Numbered from the stretch's first letter, positions 10,393 through 19,910 are shown. The stretch is DNA of 64,000 bases from Falsiroseomonas oleicola (GCF_019029495.1 NZ_JAERQM010000007.1:253292-317291); one strand, 5' to 3'. The notes: a model not told the origin generated them from the sequence alone. Translations and numbers: made by a program.

Positions 10393-11375
10393 ACCAGCCC
10401 AACCGCCACCGCCATCGTTCCAAGAAGCCCAAGGGCCGCGAACTGGATGGCTGGCTGATCGTCGACAAGCCCTCCGGCATCGGCTCCACCGATGTGGTGA
10501 ACAAGGTGAAGCGCGCCTTCGATGCGCAGAAGGCGGGGCATGGCGGCACGCTGGACCCGCTGGCGACCGGCCTGCTGCCGGTGGCCTTCGGCGCCGCGAC
10601 CAAGACCGTCCCCTATGTGATGGACGGCACCAAGACCTATCATTTCACGCTGAAATTCGGCGAGGCGCGGGACACCGACGATGCCGATGGCCAGGTCGTG
10701 GCCACCAGCGATGTCCGCCCGACCGATGCCGAGATCGAGGCCGTGCTGCCCGGCTTCCGCGGCGACATCATGCAGGTGCCGCCGGCCTATTCCGCCATCA
10801 AGATCGGCGGGGAGCGGGCCTATGACCTGGCGCGTGAGGGCCAGGTCTTCGAGATCGCCGCCCGCCCGGCGCGGATCGACCGCTTCGACCTGATCAGCCG
10901 CCCGGATGCGGACACCGCCATCTTCCACGTCGAATCCGGCAAGGGCGTCTATATGCGCAGCCTGGCGCGGGACGTGGCGAAGGCGGTGGGCTCGGTCGGC
11001 CATATCACAGCCCTGCGTCGCCTGCGGGTCGGGCCTTTCCGGGAGGAACATGCGATTCCCCTGGACTCGCTGCTCGTAACCGGCGATACGCCTCCCCCTT
11101 CCCCGGACCTCCTGCTTCCGGTGACGACCGCGCTGGCCGACATCCCGGCACTGGCCGTCACGGCAGAGGAGGCCGCACGCCTTCATCAGGGCCAGGCGAT
11201 CAGCCTTGTGGACCTGATGGGGCGCGTTCCCCGTGAAGCCGATCCCGAAGGGGGCCTGCTGCGCGCGATGGCGGGGGAGCGTCTGCTCGGCCTGTGCCGG
11301 CTGGAGAATGGTTGGATGCAGCCCGAAAGGCTGATCCAGCTCGATTCCGGGCAACTGACCGCGGACGTGGCTTAA
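10389..11375 (+). CDS. truB: tRNA pseudouridine(55) synthase TruB
   Basis: TruB makes the T-loop pseudouridine 55 of tRNAs. The 328-residue protein starts at a GTG overlapping the rbfA stop by GTGA. Motifs: GWLIVDKPSGIGST, then GHGGTLDPLATGLLPVAFG, which includes the catalytic aspartate of the GGTLDPLA motif, and a KGVYMRSLARDVA segment. The C-terminal part (from about residue 230) carries the PUA-like region. Other frames in this stretch are shadows. Confidence 0.95.
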   Translation: MNQPNRHRHRSKKPKGRELDGWLIVDKPSGIGSTDVVNKVKRAFDAQKAGHGGTLDPLATGLLPVAFGAATKTVPYVMDGTKTYHFTLKFGEARDTDDADGQVVATSDVRPTDAEIEAVLPGFRGDIMQVPPAYSAIKIGGERAYDLAREGQVFEIAARPARIDRFDLISRPDADTAIFHVESGKGVYMRSLARDVAKAVGSVGHITALRRLRVGPFREEHAIPLDSLLVTGDTPPPSPDLLLPVTTALADIPALAVTAEEAARLHQGQAISLVDLMGRVPREADPEGGLLRAMAGERLLGLCRLENGWMQPERLIQLDSGQLTADVA

Positions 11376-11393
11376 CCCCGATCCGGAGGATAG

Positions 11394-11735
11394 ATGATGT
11401 CGACGACGACCGAGACCACCGAGCCCGCCGCCGCGCCGGCCGCCAAGCCCGCGCCCAAGATCATCGCGGCGACGGACAATGCGGCGCGCGCCGCGATCAT
11501 CAAGGAATACGCCACGAAGCCGGGCGATACGGGCAGCCCGGAGGTTCAGGTCGCCCTGATCTCCGCCCGCGTCACCATGCTGACGGAACACCTGAAGGCC
11601 CACCCGAAGGATTTCCACAGCCGGCGTGGCCTGCTGGTGCTGGTTGGCCAGCGCCGCGGCCTGCTGGACTATGTGAAGCGCAAGGACCAGAAGCGCTACG
11701 AGACCCTGATCGGGCGCCTCGGCCTGCGCCGCTGA
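11394..11735 (+). CDS. rpsO: 30S ribosomal protein S15 with N-terminal extension
   Basis: Ribosomal protein S15, which binds the central domain of 16S rRNA. The core starts around residue 30 ([20 protein letters not shown]) and carries the conserved HxxDxHSRRGLL region and a [14 protein letters not shown] end. The protein is 113 residues against the usual 89 because of a Thr/Ala/Pro-rich N-terminal arm. GGAGG lies five bases before the ATG at 11394, supporting this start over the ATG three bases later. pnp, which normally follows rpsO, is absent here. Confidence 0.94.
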   Translation: MMSTTTETTEPAAAPAAKPAPKIIAATDNAARAAIIKEYATKPGDTGSPEVQVALISARVTMLTEHLKAHPKDFHSRRGLLVLVGQRRGLLDYVKRKDQKRYETLIGRLGLRR

Positions 11736-11758
11736 TCTTTCGCGAGATCGCGCCTGCG

Positions 11759-11795
11759 AAAGGGCCAGGGAGGAAACTCCCTGGCCCTTTTCGTT
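11759..11795 (+). terminator. Rho-independent terminator after rpsO
   Basis: A perfect 13-bp stem (11759-11771 with 11778-11790, loop GGAAAC) ends in a TTTT run followed by CGTTT. It closes the rimP-rpsO gene block. Confidence 0.9.
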
Positions 11796-11863
11796 TGCGG
11801 GCCGAACCGCCGCCCGGGGCGCGGCGTTGGACGGGCTGACCCTCGCCAACGGAGGCGCCCGCC

Positions 11864-12214
11864 ATGCGACACTGGCAAGGCTTGCCTGGGCTGATCCGCT
11901 TTCTGCTGGTTCAGATGCTGGTGGGCTTCGGCCTTGCCGGCCTGGCCGTGCTGGGCCTTCTGGTCGCCGACCCGGGCGATGCGCGGGCGCTGCTGCTGCG
12001 CGCGGCCGGGCATTGGTGGCCGGTGGTGCTGCTCTGGGGCTTTCTGGGCTCGACCTTCACCGCCGTGCAGATCGGCGTGGCCATCGCCCTGATGGCGGAG
12101 GCACCGCCCAGGCCACCGCCGCGCGGCCGGGGGATACCAAACCTCTGGGTTGCCGGACCGCTCAGCGCTTACGCACCCGCGTGGTCCAGATGTGCCAGAC
12201 GTAGGTCGCGATGA
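11864..12214 (+). CDS. Small two-helix membrane protein, unknown function
   Basis: A 116-residue protein not assigned to a named family. It has two hydrophobic stretches, LVGFGLAGLAVLGLLVA (residues ~19-35) and VVLLWGFLGSTFTAVQIGVA (~54-73), followed by a proline- and arginine-rich tail. GGAGG lies about ten bases upstream of the ATG. The last 53 bases overlap the 3' end of the convergent dedA-family gene, so the true C-terminus may be shadowed or the overlap may be real. It follows the rpsO terminator and so should have its own promoter. Confidence 0.6.
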   Translation: MRHWQGLPGLIRFLLVQMLVGFGLAGLAVLGLLVADPGDARALLLRAAGHWWPVVLLWGFLGSTFTAVQIGVAIALMAEAPPRPPPRGRGIPNLWVAGPLSAYAPAWSRCARRRSR

Positions 12215-12764
12215 AGCCGCCGACGACGACATAGGCCAGCGGTTCCAGCCAGCCCTCGATCTGGTCGTAGCGGTCTTCCATGAAATAGCCGGCCAAGGTC
12301 AGGAAGGTGATCCAGACGGCGCTGCCCAGCGCGGTCCACAGGTAGAACACCGCGCGCGGAATGCGGATCAGCCCGGCGGGGATCGAGATGACGGTGCGGA
12401 TGCCCGGCAGCAGCCGGCCGAAGGACAAAGCGAAGGGGCCGTATTTTTCGAGCGTCGCTTCCGCCTTGCGCAGATCCTCCTCGCCGACCGCGAACCAGCG
12501 GCCGTAACGGCCGACCAGGGGGCGGATGCGGTCGGCGCCGATGGCGCGGGACAGCTCGTACCAGAAAACATTGCCCAGCAGCGTGCCCACCACCCCGGCG
12601 ATCAGCGCCAGGGTCAGGGACATCTGCCCGCGCGCGGCGACGAAGCCGGCCAGCGGCATGATGACCTCCGACGGGATGGGCGGGAACAGGTTCTCAAGGA
12701 ACATCAGCGCCAGCACGCCCGGCCAGCCGCCGGCGGCGACCACGCCCGTCACCCATTCGATCAT
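12162..12764 (-). CDS. DedA family inner-membrane protein
   Basis: DedA/VTT-family membrane protein; members are linked to undecaprenyl-phosphate or phospholipid flipping and proton-motive force. The 200-residue protein shows the conserved FLENLFPPIPSEVIMPLAGF motif near the N-terminus, and the family's F.GRLLPGIRTVISIPAG motif with its arginine. It ends in a hydrophobic helix and a basic TTRVRKR tail. The ATG overlaps the stop of the upstream glycosyltransferase gene by four bases, so the two are coupled, which fits lipid-linked sugar use by the partner. Confidence 0.88.
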   Translation of the reverse strand: MIEWVTGVVAAGGWPGVLALMFLENLFPPIPSEVIMPLAGFVAARGQMSLTLALIAGVVGTLLGNVFWYELSRAIGADRIRPLVGRYGRWFAVGEEDLRKAEATLEKYGPFALSFGRLLPGIRTVISIPAGLIRIPRAVFYLWTALGSAVWITFLTLAGYFMEDRYDQIEGWLEPLAYVVVGGFIATYVWHIWTTRVRKR

Positions 12765-14440
12765 GGCTCAATCCCGTACAGCGTGATCGCGACCCTGCGG
12801 CCGCGGGAATAGTTGAAGCCGGCCACCATGCCCAGCTCGCGCAGGGGCAGGCCGCGCGTGGTGGCCTCGGCGCGGAAGGGGGTTTCCTGGCGGTCGGCGA
12901 TGGCCACCACCCGCCCCGCCTCATCGGCCAGGAACGCCGCCGCCGCCGCGCCGTCGCGCAGCAGCCGGATGTCGCCGCCGAGCGCAAACAGCAGAGAGGG
13001 TTCGTGATAGCCGACCACGCCGAAGCGCGCATCCGGCAGGCCCGGCGCCCTGTCCCGCACCAGCGCGGCGAGGCGGGGGGAAATCCACGGCGCCTCCAGC
13101 CGCGGCAGCACGGCGCCCAGCGCCACCGCCTGCAAGGGCACCGCCAGCAGCACGGCGAGCAGTGCGGCGCGGGCCGGCGCGCCTTCCCGCAGCATGCGCA
13201 GCAGGCCCCAGGCGAAGATCGCCGCCGCCGGCAGGCCGAGCAGCGCCAGCGCGTCGACGTGCCCATCCGCCAGCACCGGCAGCAGGGCGGAGGCGATGCC
13301 GAGCCCGGCGGCCGTCAGCACCGCGCCGAAGCTGGAAAGCCAGGCCAGCCAGCGCGGCGGCGCCTGGCGCAGCGGGTCCAGCGCCCAGGCGGCGGCCAGC
13401 AGCATCAGCGCCGGATAGGTCGGCATGGCGTAGTGCGGCAGCTTGGTGGTCACCGCCTCGAACATCAGCCAGACCGGCACGGCCCAGGCGAGGAGGAAGC
13501 GCGTGCCGGGTTGCAGGCGGTCCGCCCAGGCGCCGGGGGCGGCGCGCAGCACCAGGAAGGCGGCGGGGAAGGCGGCGATGCCGAAGCTCAGCAGGTAGTA
13601 GCCGGGCGGTCCCCAGTGGTTCTCATCGGCGCCGCCCACCTTGCTCAGCATGTCGCCGCCGAGTGCCTCGGTCAGGAAACGGCCCTCGGTGGCGATGGTC
13701 ACGGCGATGAACCAGGGGGCGGCGGCCAGCACCATCAGCGGCACGCCCCAGCCCGGGCGCAGCGCGCGCAGCCAGGGGGCGCCGGTCTTCCAGCCCCGGT
13801 CGGCGGCGAACAGCGTGAGGCCCGCCAGCAGCGGCACCAGCGGCCCGATCGGCCCCTTCAGCAGCACCGACGCCCCGAGCACCAGCCAGAAGGTGGCGGC
13901 CGCCCCGGCGCCAAAGCCTGCCGGCGCCACATAGGCGCGCCCCATCAACCCCATGGCCACCACGATGGCGCCGAGCAGCGCCGCATCGGTCTTGGCGATA
14001 TGGGTTTCGACACCGAGCACGAAGCAGCCCGCCAGCATGGCCGCGCCGAGGAAGGCGGCACGCCGCCCGACCAGCGCCCGGCCGAAATGCGCCGTGGCCA
14101 GCACCGCCAGCAAGGCACCGGCCAGGGAGGGAATGCGATAGGCCCAGATGTCGCCGCGATCGCCGAGCCGGAAGGCCTCCACCACCCGCACCGATCCGGC
14201 CTGGAGCCAGTGGATGCCGGCGGGTTTCTTGTTGCGCTCGACCTCGCCGAAGCGGATGCGGACCAGGTCGCCGGTCTCGACCATCTGGCGGCTGGCCTGG
14301 GCGAAACGGCTTTCGTCGCGGTCGCCGGCCGGCAAGGCGAAGAAGCCCGGCAGCCAGAGCAGCAGGCACAGCAAGGCCAGCCAGGGAAGCGGACGCCGCG
14401 TCTCCGGCAGCCGGTCGAGGAAATCGCGGAGCGCCTGCAT
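12761..14440 (-). CDS. ArnT/PMT-family glycosyltransferase (GT83-like)
   Basis: A 559-residue polytopic membrane glycosyltransferase that likely uses a polyprenyl-phosphate sugar as donor. The first periplasmic loop carries GDRDESRFAQASRQM (the acidic catalytic DE motif) and NKKPAGIHWLQA, as in ArnT and related PMT enzymes. About a dozen hydrophobic segments follow, and a soluble C-terminal domain of ~100 residues. The start at 14440 is the first ATG after the divergent rsmB; the frame runs further back but only as a shadow of rsmB. It is coupled to the DedA gene. The acceptor (lipid A, protein or glycan) cannot be told from sequence. Confidence 0.87.
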   Translation of the reverse strand: MQALRDFLDRLPETRRPLPWLALLCLLLWLPGFFALPAGDRDESRFAQASRQMVETGDLVRIRFGEVERNKKPAGIHWLQAGSVRVVEAFRLGDRGDIWAYRIPSLAGALLAVLATAHFGRALVGRRAAFLGAAMLAGCFVLGVETHIAKTDAALLGAIVVAMGLMGRAYVAPAGFGAGAAATFWLVLGASVLLKGPIGPLVPLLAGLTLFAADRGWKTGAPWLRALRPGWGVPLMVLAAAPWFIAVTIATEGRFLTEALGGDMLSKVGGADENHWGPPGYYLLSFGIAAFPAAFLVLRAAPGAWADRLQPGTRFLLAWAVPVWLMFEAVTTKLPHYAMPTYPALMLLAAAWALDPLRQAPPRWLAWLSSFGAVLTAAGLGIASALLPVLADGHVDALALLGLPAAAIFAWGLLRMLREGAPARAALLAVLLAVPLQAVALGAVLPRLEAPWISPRLAALVRDRAPGLPDARFGVVGYHEPSLLFALGGDIRLLRDGAAAAAFLADEAGRVVAIADRQETPFRAEATTRGLPLRELGMVAGFNYSRGRRVAITLYGIEP

Positions 14441-14489
14441 GCGCGTGGCCCTAGCATGTGGCGCGGCGGGCGGCCATAAACCCGGCCAC

Positions 14490-15815
14490 ATGCCCCCTGC
14501 AAATCCCTCCGATCCGGCCACGAAGCGGGTCACCGCCAAGCCCCCGAACGCCCGCGCCCATCGTGGCGCGCCGCCGCCCGGCACGCGCTCCGCCGCGCTG
14601 CTGCTGCTGGCCGCCGTCTTCGACCGCCGCCGGCCGTTGGAGGAGGCGCTGGACCAGCTTCCTGCGGCGCTGGAGCCGCGCGACCGCGCCGCCGCGCATC
14701 GGCTGGCCGCCGCCGTGCTGCGCCATGCCGGAAGCCTCGACGCCGTGCTGGAGCCGCATCTGCGGCGGGAGCCGCCGCCGGTGGTGCGCGCCGCGCTGCG
14801 GATGGGGGCGGCGGAGCTTCTGGTGCTCGGCACGCCGGCCCATGCGGCGGTGGCGGCGACCGTCGCCGTGGTGCCGCGCCCCTTCGCCGGCCTCGTGAAC
14901 GCCGTCCTGCGCAAGGTCGCAACCGAGGGGGCGGAGATCTACGAAAGCCTGGACCGGGAGAGGCTGGACACGCCGCCCTGGCTCTGGTCCGCCTGGCACG
15001 CCGCCTATGGCGCGGCCGGCGTGCGCGCCATCGCCAGGGCGCATCAATCGGCCGCGCCGCTCGACCTGACCCTGGCCCCCGGCGCCGCACCGCCCGAAGG
15101 CGCGGTGGAGCTGCCGACCGGGTCCTGGCGCCTGCCCGCCGGCACCCGCGTGACCGACCTGCCCGGACTGGCCGAGGGCGCCTTCTGGGTGCAGGACGCC
15201 GCCGCCGCCCTGCCGGCGCGGCTGCTGGCCGTGAAGCCCGGGGAGCGTGTGGCCGATCTCTGCGCCGCGCCGGGCGGCAAGACCGCGCAGCTCGCCACGG
15301 CGGGCGGCATCGTCACGGCGGTGGAGCGCGACCCGAAGCGCGCCGCCCGGCTGCGCGAGAACCTCGCCCGGCTGAAGCTGTCGGTGACGGTGGAGGAAGC
15401 CGACGCCGCGCATTGGATGCCGACCGAGGCCGGCTTCGACGCTGTGCTGCTGGACGCGCCCTGCTCCGCCACGGGCATCATTCGCCGGCACCCCGACATC
15501 CCGCATCTGAAGCGGCCGAAGGACATCGCCCCGCTGGTGGAGGCACAGGCGCGGCTGCTGGCCCAGGCGGCGAAGCTGCTGCGGCCCGGCGGGCGGCTGG
15601 TGCTGGCCACCTGTTCCCTGCAGCCGGAGGAGGGGGAGGCGCATGTCGCCCGCGCCGCCGCGCTCGGCCTGCTGCCCGACCCGATCGCGCCGACCGAGTT
15701 GCCGGGGCTGCGCACCGCCCTGATCCGCGGCGGCACCATGCGCACGCGCCCCGACATGTGGGCCGAACAGGGCGGCATCGACGGCTTCTTCGCGGCGCGC
15801 TTCCGGAAGGCGTGA
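14490..15815 (+). CDS. rsmB: 16S rRNA (cytosine-C5)-methyltransferase, RsmB family
   Basis: A SAM-dependent rRNA m5C methyltransferase of 441 residues. Residues ~25-150 form a NusB-like RNA-binding domain (AALLLLAAVFDRRRPLEEAL). The methyltransferase domain has motif I VADLCAAPGGKTAQLA, motif IV DAPCSATGIIRRHPD with the PC cysteine, and the catalytic TCS cysteine in LVLATCSLQPEEGE. The ATG at 14490 is 49 bases from the divergent glycosyltransferase start, so promoters must be compact. E. coli RsmB modifies C967 of 16S rRNA; the same target is inferred. Confidence 0.9.
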   Translation: MPPANPSDPATKRVTAKPPNARAHRGAPPPGTRSAALLLLAAVFDRRRPLEEALDQLPAALEPRDRAAAHRLAAAVLRHAGSLDAVLEPHLRREPPPVVRAALRMGAAELLVLGTPAHAAVAATVAVVPRPFAGLVNAVLRKVATEGAEIYESLDRERLDTPPWLWSAWHAAYGAAGVRAIARAHQSAAPLDLTLAPGAAPPEGAVELPTGSWRLPAGTRVTDLPGLAEGAFWVQDAAAALPARLLAVKPGERVADLCAAPGGKTAQLATAGGIVTAVERDPKRAARLRENLARLKLSVTVEEADAAHWMPTEAGFDAVLLDAPCSATGIIRRHPDIPHLKRPKDIAPLVEAQARLLAQAAKLLRPGGRLVLATCSLQPEEGEAHVARAAALGLLPDPIAPTELPGLRTALIRGGTMRTRPDMWAEQGGIDGFFAARFRKA

Positions 15816-15872
15816 GGGAAGGGTTTTTCGCCAGCGCCGCCCCTGCCTTGGCGGCGGAGAGGATTGTGCTAG

Positions 15873-15896
15873 ACATTCCGTATAATCGGGATGTCC
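15873..15896 (+). promoter_or_regulatory. Palindromic operator containing a perfect -10 box, upstream of the Lrp-family gene
   Basis: GACATTCCG and CGGGATGTC form a 9-bp inverted repeat (8 of 9 matched) around a central TATAAT (15882-15887). No good -35 box lies at the right distance. Start of transcription would be around 15894, only about eight bases before the ATG, so the message would be nearly leaderless. The symmetry around the -10 box suggests autoregulation by the adjacent dimeric regulator. Confidence 0.6.
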
Positions 15897-15901
15897 TCAC
15901 C

Positions 15902-16369
15902 ATGGCTGTGGCTGAACTCGACCGTATCGATCGCGAAATCCTGCGCCTCATCATGCGGGATTCCGCCCGCTCCCTCGCCGAGATCGCGCAGGAGGTGGGG
16001 CTGACCCCGACCCCCTGCTGGAAGCGCATCCGGCGGATGGAGGAGGCGGGCGTTATCACCGGCCGGGTCGCCCTGGTGGATCCGGCGCTGGTCGGCCTGC
16101 CCATTTCGGTCTTCGTGGCGGTGGAGACCGGCGACCATTCCGGCGAGTGGATCGCCCGCTTCGCCGAGGCCGTGGCCAGCCTGCCGGAGATCGTGGAGTG
16201 TTGGCGGCTGGGCGGCGACGTCGATTATCTGCTGCGCGTCGTGGTGCCGGACATGGCGGGCTACGACGCCTTCTACCGCCGCTTCGTCGCCGCCGTGCCG
16301 TCGCTGCGCAAGGTCACCGGGCGTTTCGCCATGGAACGGGTGAAGAGCACCACCGCCCTGCCGATTTGA
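15902..16369 (+). CDS. Lrp/AsnC family transcriptional regulator
   Basis: A 155-residue DNA-binding regulator of the feast/famine family. The N-terminal helix-turn-helix reads LDRIDREILRLIMRDSARSL then EIAQEVGLTPTPCWKRIRRM, the AsnC signature. Residues ~70-150 form the RAM ligand-binding domain (ISVFVAVETGDHSGEW, then VVPDMAGYDAFYRRF). The ATG at 15902 lies just downstream of a palindrome that embeds the -10 box. No obvious target operon adjoins it; amino acids are typical ligands of the family, but the ligand here is unknown. Confidence 0.9.
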   Translation: MAVAELDRIDREILRLIMRDSARSLAEIAQEVGLTPTPCWKRIRRMEEAGVITGRVALVDPALVGLPISVFVAVETGDHSGEWIARFAEAVASLPEIVECWRLGGDVDYLLRVVVPDMAGYDAFYRRFVAAVPSLRKVTGRFAMERVKSTTALPI

Positions 16370-16433
16370 TCAAATATGCCGATGACATGGAAGTTGATTG
16401 CCCTTCATCGGGCAACGGTCCAATGCCGCAGGG

Positions 16434-17528
16434 ATGTCATTTTCAAAGCGTGAGAAGAATCCGCCCGCGGTCCAGCTTCCCGCGCTGACGTCCCTGCGAT
16501 TTCTGGCTGCAACCGCGGTGGTTCTGTTTCATGTGCCTTATGTATTACCGGCCTCCGTCGGACTGGTTCCGCTGTCCGAGGGCGCGCTCGGGGTCAGTTT
16601 CTTCTTCGTGCTCTCCGGCTTCATCCTGCGCCACGCCCATGCGCCGGAGGGCTTTCGCCCGCTGACCTTCTACCGGCGGCGGGCGGCGCGGGTGCTGCCA
16701 TTGCACTACGCCACGCTGATCCTCTGGACCTGGCTGTTCTTCGCGAGCTGGGGCAACAGCCTGGGCGAGAAGGTGAACAGCGGTGTCGCCAATCTCCTGG
16801 TGATCCATGCCCTGTTCAGCGGCCCGCTCTACACCCTGGGCTACAATGCGGTGTCCTGGAGCATCTCGGTCGAGCTGGTCTTCTACGCACTGTTTCCGCT
16901 GCTGCTGGTGGGCGGGCGGGCCATAGGGGTCTTCGCGGCCTGCGCCCTGGCGGTCCTGCTGCTGCCCGATGCGGCGGCGGCGGGGCTGGAAAGGGCCTTT
17001 CCGGGATCTTTCCATTTCCACCCGCTGGGGCGGTTGCTGGAATTCACCGTCGGCATGGCGCTGCACGCTGTCTGGCGGCACTGGCGGCCGGGGGAGCGGG
17101 TGGCCACCATCACGCAGATCGGCGCCATCCTGCTGCTGCTGGCCCTGGTTCCGGCCAGCGCGGCCATGCCGCCGCATCTGCGCAACCTGCTGCTGCTGGC
17201 GCCCTTCGGCCTTCTGATCCTGGGCTTCGCCTGGGACGGCCCGCTGACCCGGCTGCTGTCCCGGCCCCTGCCGGTGCTGCTGGGGGAGGCCTCCTTCGCC
17301 CTGTACATGACGCATCACATGCTGTTCCGGCTGATCGACCCGCTGCTGGCGGGGCTGGGCGCCGCCATCGCCCTGCCGCTGGCGGTGCTCGCGGCCGTGC
17401 TTCTGTCGGTCGCGGTCTTCCTGTTGTTCGAACGGCCGGTGCGGGCGCTGCTGAATCGGCCCTCCGCAGGCCGCCATTCGCATGTCGTGGTCGCAACCCC
17501 TGTTCCCCAGGGGGGCGGTGGCGGCTAG
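16434..17528 (+). CDS. Acyltransferase 3 family membrane protein (OafA/YrhL-like)
   Basis: A ~364-residue inner-membrane O-acyltransferase that probably adds acetyl or another acyl group to a cell-surface glycan. Family marks: LPALTSLRFLAATAVVLFHV with the conserved histidine at the end of helix 1, then GVSFFFVLSGFILRHA, then FYRRRAARVLPLHY. About ten hydrophobic helices follow, and there is no fused SGNH domain. I prefer the ATG at 16434; a TTG at 16398 with GGAAG upstream is the alternative. It sits among envelope glycan genes but in no clear operon. Confidence 0.87.
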   Translation: MSFSKREKNPPAVQLPALTSLRFLAATAVVLFHVPYVLPASVGLVPLSEGALGVSFFFVLSGFILRHAHAPEGFRPLTFYRRRAARVLPLHYATLILWTWLFFASWGNSLGEKVNSGVANLLVIHALFSGPLYTLGYNAVSWSISVELVFYALFPLLLVGGRAIGVFAACALAVLLLPDAAAAGLERAFPGSFHFHPLGRLLEFTVGMALHAVWRHWRPGERVATITQIGAILLLLALVPASAAMPPHLRNLLLLAPFGLLILGFAWDGPLTRLLSRPLPVLLGEASFALYMTHHMLFRLIDPLLAGLGAAIALPLAVLAAVLLSVAVFLLFERPVRALLNRPSAGRHSHVVVATPVPQGGGGG

Positions 17529-17540
17529 AACCGCGGGGAC

Positions 17541-18209
17541 ATGTCCGAACAGATCCGCATCGCCCCGTCCCTGCTCGCCGCCGATTTCACACGGCTCGGC
17601 CAGGAAGTCGCCGCCATCGAGGCCGCCGGGGCCGACTGGCTCCATCTCGACATCATGGATGGGCATTTCGTGCCCAACATTTCCTTCGGCCCGGCCCTGG
17701 TGAAGGCGCTGCGGCCGAAGTCGAAGCTGTTCTTCGACGTGCATCTGATGATCGCCCCGGCCGATCCCTACCTGGCCGCCTTCGCCGAGGCCGGCGCCGA
17801 GCTCATCAGCCTGCATCCCGAGGCCGGGCCGCATCTGCACCGCTCGCTCCAGACCATCCGCGCGCTGGGCAAGCAGGCCGGCGTGGTGCTCAACCCCGGC
17901 ACGCCGCTGGAGGTTGTGGCCCCGGTGCTCGATCTCTGCGACCTGGTGCTGGTCATGTCGGTCAATCCCGGCTTCGGCGGGCAGTCCTTCATCCGCAGCC
18001 AATTGGCCAGGATCGCCGCGCTGCGGGCGATGATCGATGCCAGCGGCCGGCGCATCGCGCTTCAGGTGGATGGCGGCGTCACCGCCGCCACGGCGCCGGA
18101 TTGCCTGGCGGCCGGGGCGGATGTGCTGGTGGCCGGCACCGCCGTGTTCGGCGCCACGGATTATGCGGCGGCCATCGCCGCGCTGCGGGGCGGGGGGGCG
18201 CGCGCATGA
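17541..18209 (+). CDS. rpe: Ribulose-phosphate 3-epimerase
   Basis: Interconverts ribulose 5-phosphate and xylulose 5-phosphate in the pentose phosphate pathway (cytoplasm). The 222-residue TIM barrel has [16 protein letters not shown], the metal-binding [18 protein letters not shown] motif, VHLMI with the second metal ligand, [13 protein letters not shown] (phosphate binding) and the catalytic aspartate in [11 protein letters not shown]. It ends in an ATGA overlap with the next gene, indicating co-translation. Confidence 0.96.
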   Translation: MSEQIRIAPSLLAADFTRLGQEVAAIEAAGADWLHLDIMDGHFVPNISFGPALVKALRPKSKLFFDVHLMIAPADPYLAAFAEAGAELISLHPEAGPHLHRSLQTIRALGKQAGVVLNPGTPLEVVAPVLDLCDLVLVMSVNPGFGGQSFIRSQLARIAALRAMIDASGRRIALQVDGGVTAATAPDCLAAGADVLVAGTAVFGATDYAAAIAALRGGGARA

Positions 18210-19888
18210 TCGAGGGGGTCCTGCGCGGCGCACGCCGCATCCTCGCCAACCTCAAGCCGATCAAGGTGCCGGACGGGCCGGCACGCTCCTTCCGCGACCT
18301 CTGGCCCGGCGATGCGGCGCGCGGCGCGCGGCTGCTGCGCGGCGAGTTCGAGGCCTTCGGCACCACGCGCCCGCTGCGCGCGCCGGAGGGGGATGCGGCG
18401 CCCACCCGCACGGACTGGACCCCGGCCCAGCCCGGCGGCAGCCAGGCCTGGTATGCCGCCGCGCATGGCTTCGCCTGGCTTCGCGACCTGCGCGCCCTGG
18501 GCACCGACGCCGCCCGGCTGCGCGGCCGGGCGCTGGCCGCCGACTGGCTGGCGCATGGCGCGCATGACCCGCTGGCGGAGGCGCCGGAAGTCGCCGGGGC
18601 GCGGATTTCCGCCTGGCTCGGCCATTGGGACTTCCTGGCCGCGACGGCCGAGGACGGCTTTCGCCGGCAATTGATGCAGCGCCTGGCGCAGGATGCCCGC
18701 GGCGTGGTGGCCGGCCTGCCGGCGGAGGCCGCGCATCGCGGCGCGCTGGTGGCGCTGAAGGGCGGCATGGCCGGCGCCGTGGCGCTGGAGGAGGAAACCT
18801 GGCTCGCCCGCTGCGTGCGCTTCCTGCCGCAGGAGCTGGAACGGCAGTTCCGCCCCGATGGCGGCCATGTGGAACGCAGCCCGGGCGTGCAGCTCGCCGC
18901 GCTCCAGGACCTGATCGAGATCCGCAACCTGCTGCATGGCGCGGGGGTGGAGGCGCCGCCGCAGCTCGCCGCGACGCTGGACCGCGTGGCGCCGGCGCTG
19001 CGCATGCTGCGCCATGCCGATGGCGGACTCGCGCTGTTCAACGGCACGCGGGACGAGCCGGCCTCCTTCATCGACCTGGTGCTGACCCAGGGCCAGTCGC
19101 GCGGCCGCGCGCCCATGCAGTTGCCGGAGACGGGCTTTCACCGGCTTGCCGCCAGCCGGACCCTGGTGCTGATGGATTGCGGCGCGCCGCCGGCCGCGCG
19201 GCGCGATGCCGCGCCCGGTGGCCTGCCCCGCGGCGCCGACCGCAACGCCCATGCCGGCACCCTGGCCTTCGAGATGTCGGTGGGCCGGGAACGGCTGATC
19301 GTCAATTGCGGCGCCGCCCCGGCGGCCGAGGGCGAATGGCGCGATGCCATGCGCGCCACCGCGGCCCATTCCACCCTGGTGCTGGCCGATACCAACTCCT
19401 CCGAACTCCGACCCGAGGGGTTGGGGCGTCGGGTGGAGGGGGTGACGACCGATCGCTTCGAGGAGGACGGCAAGCTCTGGCTGGATGCGACCCATGATGG
19501 CTGGGTGAAGCAGTTCGGCCTGCGCCATCGCCGCCGCCTGTTCCTGTCCGAATCCGGCGACAGCCTGATCGGGGAGGATCTGCTGGAGACCACCCGCGAA
19601 GCGGCGCTGCCCGGCTGCACCCTGCGCTTCCACCTGCATCCTTCCGTGACTGCCAGCCTCCAGCAGGATGAGCAGGGGGCGCTGCTGCGCCTGCCGTCCG
19701 GCGCCGGCTGGCGGCTGCGCGCCGGGCGGGATGTGCGGGTGGCGATCGAGGAAAGCATCTATCTGGGCGGCGAGCCGCGCCGCAGCCAGCAGGTGGCGCT
19801 GCATGTCGAAGCCGGGGTGGACACGGTGAACTGGGCGCTGTCGCGCATCGGCCAGCCGGCGCCCACGACAGAGCCCCAGCCGGGGTGA
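18206..19888 (+). CDS. Heparinase II/III family protein
   Basis: A 560-residue protein with an N-terminal alpha-helical toroid (W-rich, for example [16 protein letters not shown]) and a C-terminal beta-sandwich typed as the Heparinase II/III domain: [20 protein letters not shown], then [15 protein letters not shown]. The family cleaves uronic-acid polysaccharides by elimination, but the cytoplasmic-looking alphaproteobacterial members, which lack a signal peptide as here, have no proven substrate. It is coupled to rpe by a four-base overlap and followed 22 bases later by a glycosyltransferase, so a role in surface-glycan metabolism is an inference. Confidence 0.85.
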   Translation: MIEGVLRGARRILANLKPIKVPDGPARSFRDLWPGDAARGARLLRGEFEAFGTTRPLRAPEGDAAPTRTDWTPAQPGGSQAWYAAAHGFAWLRDLRALGTDAARLRGRALAADWLAHGAHDPLAEAPEVAGARISAWLGHWDFLAATAEDGFRRQLMQRLAQDARGVVAGLPAEAAHRGALVALKGGMAGAVALEEETWLARCVRFLPQELERQFRPDGGHVERSPGVQLAALQDLIEIRNLLHGAGVEAPPQLAATLDRVAPALRMLRHADGGLALFNGTRDEPASFIDLVLTQGQSRGRAPMQLPETGFHRLAASRTLVLMDCGAPPAARRDAAPGGLPRGADRNAHAGTLAFEMSVGRERLIVNCGAAPAAEGEWRDAMRATAAHSTLVLADTNSSELRPEGLGRRVEGVTTDRFEEDGKLWLDATHDGWVKQFGLRHRRRLFLSESGDSLIGEDLLETTREAALPGCTLRFHLHPSVTASLQQDEQGALLRLPSGAGWRLRAGRDVRVAIEESIYLGGEPRRSQQVALHVEAGVDTVNWALSRIGQPAPTTEPQPG

Positions 19889-19910
19889 TCGCCGGCCCGC
19901 CCGCCGCCGC

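Noticed and set aside
11864..12214. Small membrane gene as pure shadow of dedA
   Set aside because: Only its last 53 bases overlap dedA; two clean hydrophobic helices and a GGAGG site support a real gene, so it was kept at moderate confidence.
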